From Angelobacter sp036557225 (GTDB taxonomy: Bacteria; Acidobacteriota; Terriglobia; Terriglobales; Acidobacteriaceae), in NCBI GenBank assembly GCA_036557225.1, contig DATBHX010000055.1:1-64000 (forward strand): a stretch of 64,000 nt of DNA, in the 5' to 3' direction. Both the position numbers and the translations under genes were made by a program. Each line of letters starts with the position of its first letter. Positions within the stretch are counted from its first letter, which is position 1. Under the pieces are notes generated by a model. That model ran no database searches. It worked only from the letters and a program-made list of their open reading frames with translations, and was not told where the DNA came from. Positions 44,137 through 53,399 of the stretch are shown one piece after another.

Positions 44137-44868
44137 CTATGCCGGCAATCTCTTCAGCAAGGCTGACGCTCTCCGGAACCATGGTCTTTCCCGGCGCTTT
44201 AGATAGCCGGGCATGGTGGCTTTCTTACCCAGAACGCGTTGCACCCACTGCCGGGCCTCCTCCGGTTTGCCCTGCGCCGCCAGAAACTGGGCGTAGTTGA
44301 ACTGCGTTTCGGAAAGAGTGGATGTCTGCGTGACCTGCTCAAACAAGTTGGCCGCCTGTGCTTCCTGCTGGTTTCGTGACCAGGCGTACGCCAACAGGCC
44401 GGCGGCGCGCTGATAGTCGTAGTTGCGCTCCTTGTTCACCACCCGCTCCAGGTCGCTGGCCGCGGCGGCAAAATCATTCAATTCAAGTTCGCAGATCGCT
44501 CGGCGATAGAACGGATCAGGAGAGTCCGTTCGCGAAGAGATGGCCTTATCGTAGCAATCCTTGGCCTTGGCATATTTCTTCTGCTCTAGATACAGGTCCG
44601 CCAGCTCCTCATAGTTGCCCGCAGAAGGGTTGTCCAGCACCATCATCTCAAGTTGGTGAATGCGTTTCCGATGCGAAAACACACGAAACGATTGCCGCAA
44701 AAGCCCCAGGTCCGGAATGACCTCCACGCAAATATAGATCAGTGCGCCCAGCCCGCCCCCCAACATAATGATCCAAAGCCAGTAGGTGTCCGGCCGCCGC
44801 CGGATAAAGTGCACGACCGCGATGGCGACAAAAATGAAGCCAAAGCTGTAATTGCCAAAAAGATTCAT
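44137..44868 (-). CDS. Membrane-anchored TPR protein
   Basis: This is a 243-residue protein. Two hydrophobic segments at 7-23 and ~31-50 anchor it to the membrane (FGFIFVAIAVVHFI, WLWIIMLGGGLGALIYICV). The rest is a TPR array (NYEELADLYLEQKKYAKAKDCYDKAI; FYRRAICELELNDFAAAASDLERVV; QRAAGLLAYAWSRNQQEAQAANLFEQV; TQFNYAQFLAAQGKPEEARQWVQRV). A basic C-terminus (LKRRERPWFRRASALLKRL) follows. TPRs mediate protein contacts; partners are unknown. It lies 89 nt after xerC on the same strand, which may be coincidental. Confidence 0.75.
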   Translation of the reverse strand: MNLFGNYSFGFIFVAIAVVHFIRRRPDTYWLWIIMLGGGLGALIYICVEVIPDLGLLRQSFRVFSHRKRIHQLEMMVLDNPSAGNYEELADLYLEQKKYAKAKDCYDKAISSRTDSPDPFYRRAICELELNDFAAAASDLERVVNKERNYDYQRAAGLLAYAWSRNQQEAQAANLFEQVTQTSTLSETQFNYAQFLAAQGKPEEARQWVQRVLGKKATMPGYLKRRERPWFRRASALLKRLPA

Positions 44869-44957
44869 AAGTTAACTGGGCAAGGGGGATAGCGCAGCAC
44901 TATAGCACAAGGCTCGGTATTCGCTAACTATCCGGAGGGACTGTCTTTTCGGCATCC

Positions 44958-45881
44958 TTACTTCGCCCGTGGATGGGTCTTGTCATAGACCTCCATCACG
45001 TGGCCGATGGATAACTGAGTATATTTCTGGGTGGTGGAGAGCCGCTCGTGCCCCAGCAACTCCTGGATCGCGCGCAGGTCCGCGCCTTCACTCAACATGT
45101 GCGTGCCAAAGGCATGACGCAGGGTATGAGGATGTATGTCCGGTGGCAGGCCTCGCGCCACCGCGATCTGCTTTACAATCCGGCCTACACTTCGGGTAGT
45201 AAGCGGACCGCCACGCTGATTGATAAAGAGCCTGCGCGAAACCTTATGCTTCTGCTCCAGGACTCTCTGTCGGGCGCCCCGATATGCCTGCAACGCCTCC
45301 GCCGCTGCGCCGTCCAGCGGGACATAGCGCTGCTTTTTGCCTTTTCCGCGTACCAGGATGACCCCGTTGGCCTCCTCAATATCTCCGAGCTCGATCCCCA
45401 CCAGCTCAGAGTTGCGCAACCCGCAGCCGTAGAGCAGTTCGAAGATTGCACGGTCTCGTTCCGGAAATGCCGCTGTCTCCGGCATTTCACTATTCAGCAG
45501 CCCGCTGAGCTCCTCCATGGTCGGGACACGCGGCAGCTTCTTTGGCAATTTGGGTGTGGAGACCAGCGCCGCCGGGTTCTGCTTGACCATTCCCTCGCGC
45601 GCCAGCCACTTGTACATCGACCGTAATGACGCCAGCGCCCGCGCAACCGATACCTTGCTGAGCCCGCCTGTGTGTAAATGGGAGAGAAAGCCACGGATCG
45701 TCACGTGATCCACCTCGTTCCATCCGATTTCCGGTCCCAGATACTCGGCAAAGCGAAGCAACTCGTTGCGATAAGCGCGCAGTGTATGCGCTGAAGCGTT
45801 GCGCTCGCTACGCAGTACGTCCAGGAATTTGCTGATTCCCTTTTGAATTTGCGGGTTTAGGTGCTTTTCTTCCTGCTTCAT
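44958..45881 (-). CDS. xerC: Tyrosine recombinase, XerC-like
   Basis: This is a 307-residue integrase-family recombinase. The N-terminal SAM-like core-binding domain (FLDVLRSERNASAHTLRAYRNELLRFAEYLG) is followed by the catalytic domain with the expected residues: Arg in YGCGLRNSELVGI, Lys in VRGKGKKQRYVPL, HxxR in HTLRHAFGTHML, His in LLGHERLSTTQKY and the Tyr nucleophile (KYTQL). The C-terminus VMEVYDKTHPRAK resembles XerC of other acidobacteria. Its start codon overlaps the stop of the upstream xerD-like gene by 4 bp (ATGA). The pair resolves chromosome dimers at dif; no dif-like site was found in the window. The XerC/XerD naming is inferred from the C-terminus and could be switched. Confidence 0.85.
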   Translation of the reverse strand: MKQEEKHLNPQIQKGISKFLDVLRSERNASAHTLRAYRNELLRFAEYLGPEIGWNEVDHVTIRGFLSHLHTGGLSKVSVARALASLRSMYKWLAREGMVKQNPAALVSTPKLPKKLPRVPTMEELSGLLNSEMPETAAFPERDRAIFELLYGCGLRNSELVGIELGDIEEANGVILVRGKGKKQRYVPLDGAAAEALQAYRGARQRVLEQKHKVSRRLFINQRGGPLTTRSVGRIVKQIAVARGLPPDIHPHTLRHAFGTHMLSEGADLRAIQELLGHERLSTTQKYTQLSIGHVMEVYDKTHPRAK

Positions 45882-46867
45882 GGCCTGTTCCCCGTTCCGC
45901 TTCTCTTCCCGCGCGGATGAAACTCGCGATACAAGTTTTTCAGCCGGTCCAGCGCCACATGCGTATAGATCTGAGTCGTAGCAATGTCAGCGTGGCCCAG
46001 GATCGTCTGTACAGTGCGCAAATCAGCGTTATTTTCCACCATGTGTGTGGCGCAGCTGTGGCGCAGCATGTGCGGGCTGGCATGACGGCCCGAAGCCGAA
46101 GCCCTCTTTACCACCTGCCAAATTCTCTTTCGCGTAAGCCGTACTCCTCCGCGACGCACAAACAACATGGCCGAAACTTTGCCGTTAAGAAGCACCTGCC
46201 GGCCTTCCTCTTTATAGGTTTTGATTGCCTCTTGTGCCGCTTTGCCCAGCGGCACGATTCTCTCCTTATCGCCCTTGCCCCGTACCAGCACGTGCCCTAA
46301 CTCGAGCTTCAGGTCTTCGAGTTTCACCCCGATAATTTCTGAGACCCGCAATCCGCCTGCATAGAGCACCTCCAACATGGCCTGGTCTCGTTGCGCGAGA
46401 GCGGCGGCCAGTTTTCGATCATTGGAGCGCTTCGCCGTAGAGACGTAGCCTTCTGCGTCCCCGGCCTTTTCCAGCAAAGCATTGACCTCAGGCCTCGCCA
46501 GAGATTTTGGCAACACCTTCCATTGTTTTGGTGAATCGATCTCCAGGGTTGGGTCATGCTTGATGATCCGGTCAAGCAACAGATATCGATAAAAATGACG
46601 CAGCGAAGAAAGCTTGCGCGCCACGGAACGGTCCTTCACGCCGTTGGAAAACAGTTGGCTTAAAAAACCGCGGACGTCTTCCCTTCTTGCCTGGTCCAGC
46701 TTTCGCCGCCTGGCTCCAAGAAAGCTCGCGAACTGCTCCACGTCCATCTTGTAGGCATCAACGGTGAGCGCCGCCAGCCCCTTCTCGACTCTCAGGTAGT
46801 CAACAAAGCTTCGCACCAGCGGATCAGGCTTGGGTTTCGCCGCGGTTCGCGCGTTATCAGACCTCAT
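45878..46867 (-). CDS. xerD: Tyrosine recombinase, XerD-like
   Basis: This 329-residue recombinase contains the catalytic set: Arg in YAGGLRVSEIIGV, Lys in VRGKGDKERIVPL, HxxR in HMLRHSCATHMV, His in LGHADIATTQIY and the Tyr in IYTHV. The C-terminus LKNLYREFHPRGK is the typical XerD end. The start ATG at 46867 has only a weak ribosome site. It is divergent from the aldo/keto reductase gene with 87 bp between, and it overlaps xerC by 4 bp, so both are probably translated together. A tandem xerD-xerC pair is not the usual arrangement in bacteria. Confidence 0.85.
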   Translation of the reverse strand: MRSDNARTAAKPKPDPLVRSFVDYLRVEKGLAALTVDAYKMDVEQFASFLGARRRKLDQARREDVRGFLSQLFSNGVKDRSVARKLSSLRHFYRYLLLDRIIKHDPTLEIDSPKQWKVLPKSLARPEVNALLEKAGDAEGYVSTAKRSNDRKLAAALAQRDQAMLEVLYAGGLRVSEIIGVKLEDLKLELGHVLVRGKGDKERIVPLGKAAQEAIKTYKEEGRQVLLNGKVSAMLFVRRGGVRLTRKRIWQVVKRASASGRHASPHMLRHSCATHMVENNADLRTVQTILGHADIATTQIYTHVALDRLKNLYREFHPRGKRSGTGNRP

Positions 46868-46954
46868 GGTTTCAGTATCTCGCTCCGCATCTTTTCAGGA
46901 AATAGCGGCCTTGGTTCCCGCCAGCGGATTCCCAGCTCCATGGCAGAATAGAGG

Positions 46955-47788
46955 ATGCCCTCAACCCAACCGTCGCTGCCTGGCTTTCTCTACGGGACTG
47001 CCTGGAAGGAAGACCGTACAGCAGAGCTCACTGAGCTCGCCATACGGACGGGCTTTCGCGGGATCGATACCGCCAACCAGCGCCGCCACTATTTTGAGGC
47101 CGGTGTGGGCGAAGGTCTGTCCGCGGTTTATCGCGCGGGAGTCGTGACGCGCGAAGATCTCTTCCTCCAGACCAAGTTCACCTATCAGGATGGCCAGGAC
47201 CATCGTCTACCTTATGATCGCAAGGCCAGCCTCGCCACGCAGGTCGCGCAATCCATGGCCAGCTCACTCGAGCATCTGGGCACGGATCACGTTGACAGCT
47301 TTGTGCTCCACGGCCCATCCGCCCGGTACAACTGGACCGACGATGACGCTGAAACCTGGGAAGCCATGATCAAAGAGCGGGACGCAGGCCGCACCCGCCT
47401 TCTGGGCGTCAGCAACGTCGCCGTGTCGCATCTGGAGCAGATGCTGGAATACCACACGGAAAGGCCAGCCTTCGTGCAAAACCGCTGCTACGCGCGCCTG
47501 GGCTGGGACCGCGAGATGCGCGAGCTCTGCCGTGAAAACAACATCATCTATCAGGGATTTTCTCTGCTCACAGCCAATCGAGATGTGCTTCGTGATCCTC
47601 TCGTCATCGCGCTTGCCGATCAGCAGAGCGCCACTACGGCCCAGATTGTGTTTGCTTTCGCTCGTGCTGTAGGCATGCTGCCGCTCACCGGGACATCAAG
47701 CACCGAGCATATGCAGCAGGATTTGGAAAGCAGCAAACTGGTTCTAACCGAGGATGCAATTCGGGCAATTGACTCAATTGCCGAATGA
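46955..47788 (+). CDS. Aldo/keto reductase
   Basis: This is a 277-residue NADPH-dependent reductase fold. The catalytic tetrad of the AKR superfamily can be placed: Asp 38 (GIDTA), Tyr 46 (RRHYFE), Lys 74 (LQTKFTY), His 119 (FVLHGPS). The TIM barrel continues with RTRLLGVSNVA (strand/cofactor region) and PAFVQNRCYARLGWDREMRE. A C-terminal phosphate-binding segment for NADPH (LPLTGTSSTEHMQQD) is present. The N-terminus is short, with no signal. It is convergent with the DUF72 gene and ends at a long hairpin. The substrate is unknown. Confidence 0.85.
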   Translation: MPSTQPSLPGFLYGTAWKEDRTAELTELAIRTGFRGIDTANQRRHYFEAGVGEGLSAVYRAGVVTREDLFLQTKFTYQDGQDHRLPYDRKASLATQVAQSMASSLEHLGTDHVDSFVLHGPSARYNWTDDDAETWEAMIKERDAGRTRLLGVSNVAVSHLEQMLEYHTERPAFVQNRCYARLGWDREMRELCRENNIIYQGFSLLTANRDVLRDPLVIALADQQSATTAQIVFAFARAVGMLPLTGTSSTEHMQQDLESSKLVLTEDAIRAIDSIAE

Positions 47789-47815
47789 AATCCAAAGGTG
47801 GAAGAATCTCACATT

Positions 47816-47876
47816 GTTGCCCTCCTGAGCCGCGCCGCGGAAGTATAACGACTCAGGCGCGGCGAAGGAGGGCAAC
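47816..47876. terminator. Long bidirectional hairpin
   Basis: The outer stem GTTGCCCTCC (47816-47825) pairs with GGAGGGCAAC (47867-47876), and an inner stem CCGCGCC pairs with GGCGCGG. It lies 27 nt after the AKR stop and 2 nt before the end of the convergent DUF72 gene, so it can end both transcripts. Confidence 0.75.
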
Positions 47877-47878
47877 TC

Positions 47879-48646
47879 CTATTTCGCCAACCCCTTCTTT
47901 TCCACTGCTTTTTTCTCCGGCAGTACGAATGGCTTCTCTTCAATCCCGCACGCCCGCGCGACTTTCTGCGCGTTGAGGGCGCTATCTGGTTTCTCTTCAT
48001 GCTTGAAGAATGCGTAAACTTCGCGTTCGTTCGAATAAGTCTTTAGCTCTTCAGCCATCTTCACCAGATCGGGTGTGCTGTACTCGGGTTCGCGAAAGCG
48101 ATAGTAAAGAAAATCTGCCGTGATCACTTTCGGCACAACGATCCTTTCACTCTCCGCCCAGCACAGCGCGGCGTTCCTGCTGCGCAAGATTTCATACACC
48201 GGCTCACAAAACCAGCTCTCGTGGCGAAATTCGAAGGCAAAGCGATACGCATGGGCCAGCAAGTGAGAAAACCGCTGTAGCAGATCCAGATCAAACTTCA
48301 AGTTCGGCGGCGTCTGTACCAGGATCGGCCCCAGCTTCCCTGAGGCACGCATTGGCTCCATGCTTTGCAAGAAGAAGCGCATGGACTCGTCAGCATCCTT
48401 CAAGCGCTTGAAATGCGTAATCGATTGGTGCGCCTTGGCGGCAAAACGGAAGTCGGGCGGCGTGGCGCTCATCCATCCCGCGATGGCGCTGGCTGTGGGC
48501 ATACGCCGGAATGTGGCGTTCAGCTCAACCGCATTCAGCCGCGTGGCATAGAACTCAAGAAAGCGCTTTGAAGGCAGCTTCTCCGGGAAGAATGCCGGCT
48601 TCCAGCTGGTGTATGACCAGCCGGAAGTGCCGATGTGCAGATCCAT
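47879..48646 (-). CDS. DUF72 domain protein
   Basis: This is a 255-residue soluble protein. It has the DUF72 signature: MDLHIGTSGWSYTSWKPAFFPEK at the start, then FLEFYATRLNAVELNATFRRMP, FRFAAKAHQSITHFKRLKD, LGPILVQTPPNLKFD, YRFAFEFRHESWF and YYRFREPEYSTPDLVKMAEELKTYS. The family (YecE-like TIM-barrel) is widespread and its function is uncertain. The last residues are Lys/Ala-rich. It ends next to a bidirectional terminator and starts 72 nt downstream of the NamZ-fusion stop, on the same strand. Confidence 0.9.
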   Translation of the reverse strand: MDLHIGTSGWSYTSWKPAFFPEKLPSKRFLEFYATRLNAVELNATFRRMPTASAIAGWMSATPPDFRFAAKAHQSITHFKRLKDADESMRFFLQSMEPMRASGKLGPILVQTPPNLKFDLDLLQRFSHLLAHAYRFAFEFRHESWFCEPVYEILRSRNAALCWAESERIVVPKVITADFLYYRFREPEYSTPDLVKMAEELKTYSNEREVYAFFKHEEKPDSALNAQKVARACGIEEKPFVLPEKKAVEKKGLAK

Positions 48647-48718
48647 TGCGGAAGTATACCGAAACCGGCGCTGCAGCTTCTTCTCCGGGACTCCGTGTCG
48701 CCGGCGGTGGATCTTCGT

Positions 48719-51142
48719 CTACTTATAAAGAAGATACTTCGTGCGCAGCTCTTTGAACTTATCCAGGTCCTCCTGCCAGCTCTGGGCGATGCTGCGCGGA
48801 TCGTCGCCGTTCGCCACCGCATCATAAATCGGCTGGTTCGCCAGCAGGGCGAGCATGCGATCAATCTTCCAGTTGTCGGGATACAGCTTCTTTAGCCCCG
48901 CTGCCAGCTCAATGCCCATCTCCGGCGCATCGAGAACGGTTCGGTCAGTAACGATAATGTTGACGCCCTTGCATAGCTGGTTCTGGTAGGGCCCGCTGAC
49001 CGGGGTAAACGTGATCGGCACAAAACGCACGCCCGGTATCAGCCGGGCGTTCAGATAGTCGGAAAATGGCCGCGCATCGATCCACGGTGCGCCCATCAAT
49101 TCAAAAGGTGTATCAGTCCCGCGACCGACCGAAACATTTGTTCCCTCGATGATTGCCACCCCGGGATACAGTTCCGCCTCATTCACCGATCGCAGGTTCG
49201 GCGAAGTATTCACCCAGACGATGCCGGTGGAATCGAACCAATCGCCGCGCAGCCAGCCTTGCATGGGAATCACGCGCAGGCGCGCACCGATCTTTCTCTC
49301 GGTGTTGTAAAGCTGCGCCAACTCGCCCGGAGTCATACCGTGACGGATAGGCACCGGATGATAATTCGTAAAGCTCGTGAACTCTACCTGTGACATCGGC
49401 CCCTGAACAAAGGAGCCATTGATGGGATTCGGCCGGTCCAGCACGATCACTTCGGTATTCGCCTGCGCTGCCGCTTCCAGCAGATAACCAAGCGTCGCGG
49501 GGTAGGTGTAAAAGCGTGCTCCCGCATCCTGTACGTCGAAGATCACGGCATCCAACGTTTTGAGCAGATCAACCGGCGGGCGTTTCTTGGCGTCGGTTCC
49601 GCCATACAGGGAATAAACCGGCACACCGGTCACTTCATCCGTCGTATTTTCCACCTTCTCGTCCAGGGCGCCAAAGATCCCGTGCTCCGGAGCAAAAATC
49701 GCTGCCAGCTTGATTCCCGGCGCTGATGCCAGCACGTCGATGGTCCGCTTTCCCTGCGCGTCGAGACCGGTATTGTTGGTCAGCAGGCCGACTGTCATCT
49801 CGGTCTTGTCCTGCTTGAGCAAAGCGAAATTGTCCTGCTCTAAGACGTCAATTCCAGTGAGAACGTGGCCGTTGCGGGCGCCTATTCGCCGCGAAGCCGT
49901 GGCTGCCTCGCTATAACCGGTGATGGTCAGCATTCTTTCGCGATCAGGAGAGGTTACGTCCAGCTTCAGCAGTGCCGCCACCGCCGTAGCTACGCGCGCA
50001 CGCAACGAAATCAGCTGTGGCCCCTGCCGCGGCATCACAGTGTTCGTCAGCAGGATCACGTAGGTGTTGGTGTAAGGATCCACCCACATCGATGTCCCGG
50101 TGAAACCGGTATGGCCGAAGGAGCCAACCGGCAGCAGCGCGCCGCGATTGGAAGAGAACGAAGAATCAATGTCCCAGCCCAGCCCGCGCACCTCGGTAGC
50201 GTTGGGCGGTTGCTGTGGCGTGGTCATCTTTTCAATGATGTCGCCATCAAGAATACCTTTGCGGCTGATGAGCGCCTGGGCATACAGCGCCAGATCGCCC
50301 GCTGTCGAAAACACTCCGGCATGCCCAGCGACCCCGCCCATGCGCTCCGCCCTGGGATCATGCACCACGCCGCGCAGAATCTGCTTGCGATCGGGCGCAT
50401 AGGTCTCGGCAATCTTGCTCTTCCACTCCGTCGGCGGAAGAAATCGCGTGTGCTTCATGCCCAGCGGCTGGAACACGTGTACATCAGCATATTTATCCAG
50501 CGGCATCCCGGAGAGCCTCTGCACCAGCTCGCCCAGCACCATGAAATTGGTGTCGCTATAGATAAAGAGAGAGCCTTGCGGCGACTGCAGTTTTTCTTCA
50601 TGCGCCAGGCGTAGTGCAGCGTCGGTGCCAACCCAAGGCGGGTTCAGATCGATATCCGGCCGCAATCCGGAATAATGCGTCAGCAGCTGGCGCACCGTCA
50701 CCGCGTCTTTGCCGTTCATGCCAAAGTCGGGAATGTAATGCGCCACGGGCTCGTCGAGCCGTACCTGCCCATACTGCACCAGGCGCATCACGCTCGGCGT
50801 GGTGGCAACCACTTTGGTGAGCGATGCCAAGTCAAAAATCGTGTCCACGGTCATGGGCTCGGATCGGGGATTGGTCGCGCGAAGCCCGAAAGCCTTCTGG
50901 TGAACGATCTTCCCACCATGTCCCACCAGCAGTACTGCGCCGGTGATGGTCTGATTGGTAATCTGCTCCTGCACCAGCAGGTCAACCGGAGCAAAGTTGC
51001 CCGTCTCCTTCACCTCGGCAGCTTCGGGAGCTTTCCTTTTTTTCTTTGGACGCCCGGCGCCCGGCTGCGGAACTGCAGCAAAGGAATGGACCAGCAGAGC
51101 AAACAGGGGAAGAAGGCTTATGATTTTATGCGGAAATTTCAT
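48719..51142 (-). CDS. Beta-lactamase-family/NamZ (DUF1343) fusion exo-muramidase
   Basis: This is an 807-residue exported protein from ATG 51142, where a signal peptide begins (MKFPHKIISLLPLFALLVHS). Domain 1 (~45-410) is a class C beta-lactamase-like serine hydrolase: S-L-T-K (107-110), YSD (~220) and GHTG (~330). Domain 2 (~430-807) is the DUF1343/NamZ fold (TVGLLTNNTGLD, AAIFAPEHGIFGALDEKVE, YSLYGGTDAKKRP, DVQDAGARFYTYPATLG, VEFTSFTNYHPVPIRHGMTPGELA). NamZ of Bacillus is an exo-beta-N-acetylmuramidase that releases MurNAc from wall fragments. The hydrolase half could act on peptide or ester bonds of the same fragments. It is divergent from a second serine hydrolase and from murQ. Confidence 0.85.
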   Translation of the reverse strand: MKFPHKIISLLPLFALLVHSFAAVPQPGAGRPKKKRKAPEAAEVKETGNFAPVDLLVQEQITNQTITGAVLLVGHGGKIVHQKAFGLRATNPRSEPMTVDTIFDLASLTKVVATTPSVMRLVQYGQVRLDEPVAHYIPDFGMNGKDAVTVRQLLTHYSGLRPDIDLNPPWVGTDAALRLAHEEKLQSPQGSLFIYSDTNFMVLGELVQRLSGMPLDKYADVHVFQPLGMKHTRFLPPTEWKSKIAETYAPDRKQILRGVVHDPRAERMGGVAGHAGVFSTAGDLALYAQALISRKGILDGDIIEKMTTPQQPPNATEVRGLGWDIDSSFSSNRGALLPVGSFGHTGFTGTSMWVDPYTNTYVILLTNTVMPRQGPQLISLRARVATAVAALLKLDVTSPDRERMLTITGYSEAATASRRIGARNGHVLTGIDVLEQDNFALLKQDKTEMTVGLLTNNTGLDAQGKRTIDVLASAPGIKLAAIFAPEHGIFGALDEKVENTTDEVTGVPVYSLYGGTDAKKRPPVDLLKTLDAVIFDVQDAGARFYTYPATLGYLLEAAAQANTEVIVLDRPNPINGSFVQGPMSQVEFTSFTNYHPVPIRHGMTPGELAQLYNTERKIGARLRVIPMQGWLRGDWFDSTGIVWVNTSPNLRSVNEAELYPGVAIIEGTNVSVGRGTDTPFELMGAPWIDARPFSDYLNARLIPGVRFVPITFTPVSGPYQNQLCKGVNIIVTDRTVLDAPEMGIELAAGLKKLYPDNWKIDRMLALLANQPIYDAVANGDDPRSIAQSWQEDLDKFKELRTKYLLYK

Positions 51143-51153
51143 CTCTGGACTGA

Positions 51154-52308
51154 GTGTGTTATAAACCGAAAACAAAAGCAATACGAGGGCATTTTCTGCA
51201 CCAAAGTATCAACCACACTCTGTCGCCTGCCTTCGAACGGCAGGACGAGCAGTTTCACCACGCCTTTGACGTCCTGCGCTCCGGCATCGCTCAACGCGCA
51301 TTTCCGGGCGCATCGGTCGCGATAACCCACCACGGAAAGCTCATCGCATACAAAGGCATCGGGTCTTTCACTTACGATCCTTTGTCTGTTCTTGTCGATC
51401 AGCACACCGTTTACGACCTGGCCTCGGTCACCAAGGTTATTGCGACTACGCCGGCCTGCATGATCCTGCACGATCGCGGCCAATTCGATCTCGACCAGCC
51501 GCTCATAGACTTGCTTCCAGCTTTTGCCGGCGACGACCCGCGCCGCCGGCAGGTAACTCTGCGCATGCTGCTGGCGCACTCCTCCGGCCTGCCTGCCTAC
51601 GTCAAGCTGTTCCAGACAGCCCATAATAAGGAGGAACTGATTGAGCAAGCCTTGGCGGTCCCGCTCACGGCCGCCCCCGGAACCAGGGCCGAATATAGCG
51701 ACATCGGCTTTATCCTGCTCGGCGAGGCTTTGGAGCGCATCACCCATGAGCCGCTGGATCGCTTCTGCCAGCGCGAAATCTTTTCCCGGCTCAACCTATC
51801 GAGCATGGCGTTCAATCCACTCAAAGCCTGGGAACCGCTTATTCCGCCGACTGAAGACGATCAGGGCTTCCGCCACCGCCTGATTCGCGGCGAGGTCAAC
51901 GACGAAAACGCCTCCGTCATGGGGGGCGCTGCCGGCCATGCCGGCTGCTTTGCCACTGCCCATGACGTGTCAGTCTTTGCACAACATATGTTGCTGAACG
52001 GCACACCCCTGGTCCGGCAGGAGACGCTGGCAATTTTTACCCGACGTGAAGAATTTCCTTCCGGAACTTCGCGCGCACTGGGGTGGGACACGCCCTCCCA
52101 ACCGTCTCAGTCGGGAAAATATTTTTCCTCGCGCTCCTATGGCCACTTGGGCTATACAGGTACTTCACTATGGATTGATCCTGATCGCCAGCTCTCAGTT
52201 ACGCTGCTTACCAATCGCACCTGGCCGGACCGTGGTTCGCAGCTGATCAAACAAATCCGGCCGGTTTTCCACGATGCCGTGATCGAAGCACTGGAACCGA
52301 ACCCCTGA
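51154..52308 (+). CDS. Serine hydrolase of beta-lactamase family
   Basis: This is up to 384 residues from GTG 51154; the true start may be further in because only 11 bp separate it from the divergent start at 51142. No ATG exists before residue ~100. The class C-like motifs are S-V-T-K (91-94), Y-S-D (~178) and Y-G-H-L-G-Y-T-G (~330). No signal peptide is clear, so a cytoplasmic place is possible. Its strong likeness to domain 1 of the divergent NamZ fusion suggests a common role on muropeptides. Its stop is 3 nt from the murQ start. Confidence 0.75.
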   Translation: MCYKPKTKAIRGHFLHQSINHTLSPAFERQDEQFHHAFDVLRSGIAQRAFPGASVAITHHGKLIAYKGIGSFTYDPLSVLVDQHTVYDLASVTKVIATTPACMILHDRGQFDLDQPLIDLLPAFAGDDPRRRQVTLRMLLAHSSGLPAYVKLFQTAHNKEELIEQALAVPLTAAPGTRAEYSDIGFILLGEALERITHEPLDRFCQREIFSRLNLSSMAFNPLKAWEPLIPPTEDDQGFRHRLIRGEVNDENASVMGGAAGHAGCFATAHDVSVFAQHMLLNGTPLVRQETLAIFTRREEFPSGTSRALGWDTPSQPSQSGKYFSSRSYGHLGYTGTSLWIDPDRQLSVTLLTNRTWPDRGSQLIKQIRPVFHDAVIEALEPNP

Positions 52309-52311
52309 AGC

Positions 52312-53241
52312 TTGAGGCCAAAAAACCGCGTGAGTTCTTCTGAATCCAACATCCCGGAACTGGAAACCGAGCAGCACAACAGCGCCTCGGCAGAGCTTGA
52401 TACCATGTCTGCGCTCGAAATCGCGCGCATGCTCAACGCCGAAGACAAGAAGGTTGCTGCTGCGGTCGAGCAGGCCCTGCCGCAGATCGCGCAGGCCATC
52501 GACCTCATTGCCAACGCGATTTTTAGCGGTGGAAGGCTGATTTACGTAGGCGCGGGCACCAGCGGACGCCTGGCCGCGCTGGACGCTTCGGAGGTCCCGC
52601 CCACCTTCGGCGTCGATCCCAAAACCATTCAATACATCATCGCCGGCGGTCCCAAAGCTCTGGGCCAGGCTGCCGAATACAGCGAAGACTCGCGTGCCTC
52701 CGGCCGCCTCGACCTGCGCAAACGCAAGCCGGGCAAGAAAGATGTTGTGGTTGGGCTGGCTGCCAGTGGACGTACTCCGTACACCGTCGCTGCCCTGGAA
52801 TACGCACGCAAGAAAGGGGCCAAAACCGTGGCCGTGGTCTGCAATCCCAACTCTGAGTTGGGACGGCTGGCTGATATTGAGATCGTGATTGAGGTTGGCT
52901 CGGAGGCAGTTTCCGGATCCACGCGCATGAAGGCAGGTTCTGCACAGAAGATGGCCCTCAATATGCTATCTACTGGAGCAATGGCCCGGTTGGGCTATGT
53001 GTACGGCAACCTGATGGTCAACGTCCAGATCCTCAACCGCAAGCTGGTGGAACGGGGACTGGCGATCCTGGAGCGGGCAGCGGGAGTTGATCGCCAGAGC
53101 GCCGCAAAAACTCTTAAGGCTGCGGATAACCAGGTAGCCGTGGCTCTCATCATGTTGAAGACCGGTTTGGACCGGAAGCAAGCCAGACAGAGACTCAAGA
53201 GCGTAAAGGGCAACGTTCGACAGGCGGTTGCCATGGGGTAA
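52312..53241 (+). CDS. murQ: N-acetylmuramic acid 6-phosphate etherase
   Basis: This is a 309-residue enzyme that removes lactate from MurNAc-6-phosphate to give GlcNAc-6-phosphate in wall recycling. It has the SIS-fold sequence GGRLIYVGAGTSGRLAALDASEVPPTFG, AGGPKALGQAAEYSEDS, VVVGLAASGRTPYTVAAL, and the C-terminal GSTRMKAGSAQKMALNMLSTGAMARLGYVYGNLMVNVQ. All are canonical for MurQ. The start is a TTG at 52312 or a GTG at 52330; GAGG precedes the latter. It is tightly linked to the serine hydrolase (3 nt) and to murA (next start 5 nt or 158 nt away). No MurNAc kinase gene is in this window. Confidence 0.9.
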   Translation: MRPKNRVSSSESNIPELETEQHNSASAELDTMSALEIARMLNAEDKKVAAAVEQALPQIAQAIDLIANAIFSGGRLIYVGAGTSGRLAALDASEVPPTFGVDPKTIQYIIAGGPKALGQAAEYSEDSRASGRLDLRKRKPGKKDVVVGLAASGRTPYTVAALEYARKKGAKTVAVVCNPNSELGRLADIEIVIEVGSEAVSGSTRMKAGSAQKMALNMLSTGAMARLGYVYGNLMVNVQILNRKLVERGLAILERAAGVDRQSAAKTLKAADNQVAVALIMLKTGLDRKQARQRLKSVKGNVRQAVAMG

Positions 53242-53399
53242 TCTAGATGAAGATCGTTCCGAAGCCACCCGCGATCCGGCCATCCAAGGCAGCCATTGTG
53301 CTTCCCAGCCTGGCCGGGGACGAACTGAAGAAGCCGGTCACACGCAGCCGGACCATTCGGATCAACTTCAACGATCTGGCCATTGCCCCTGAGAGCCTT

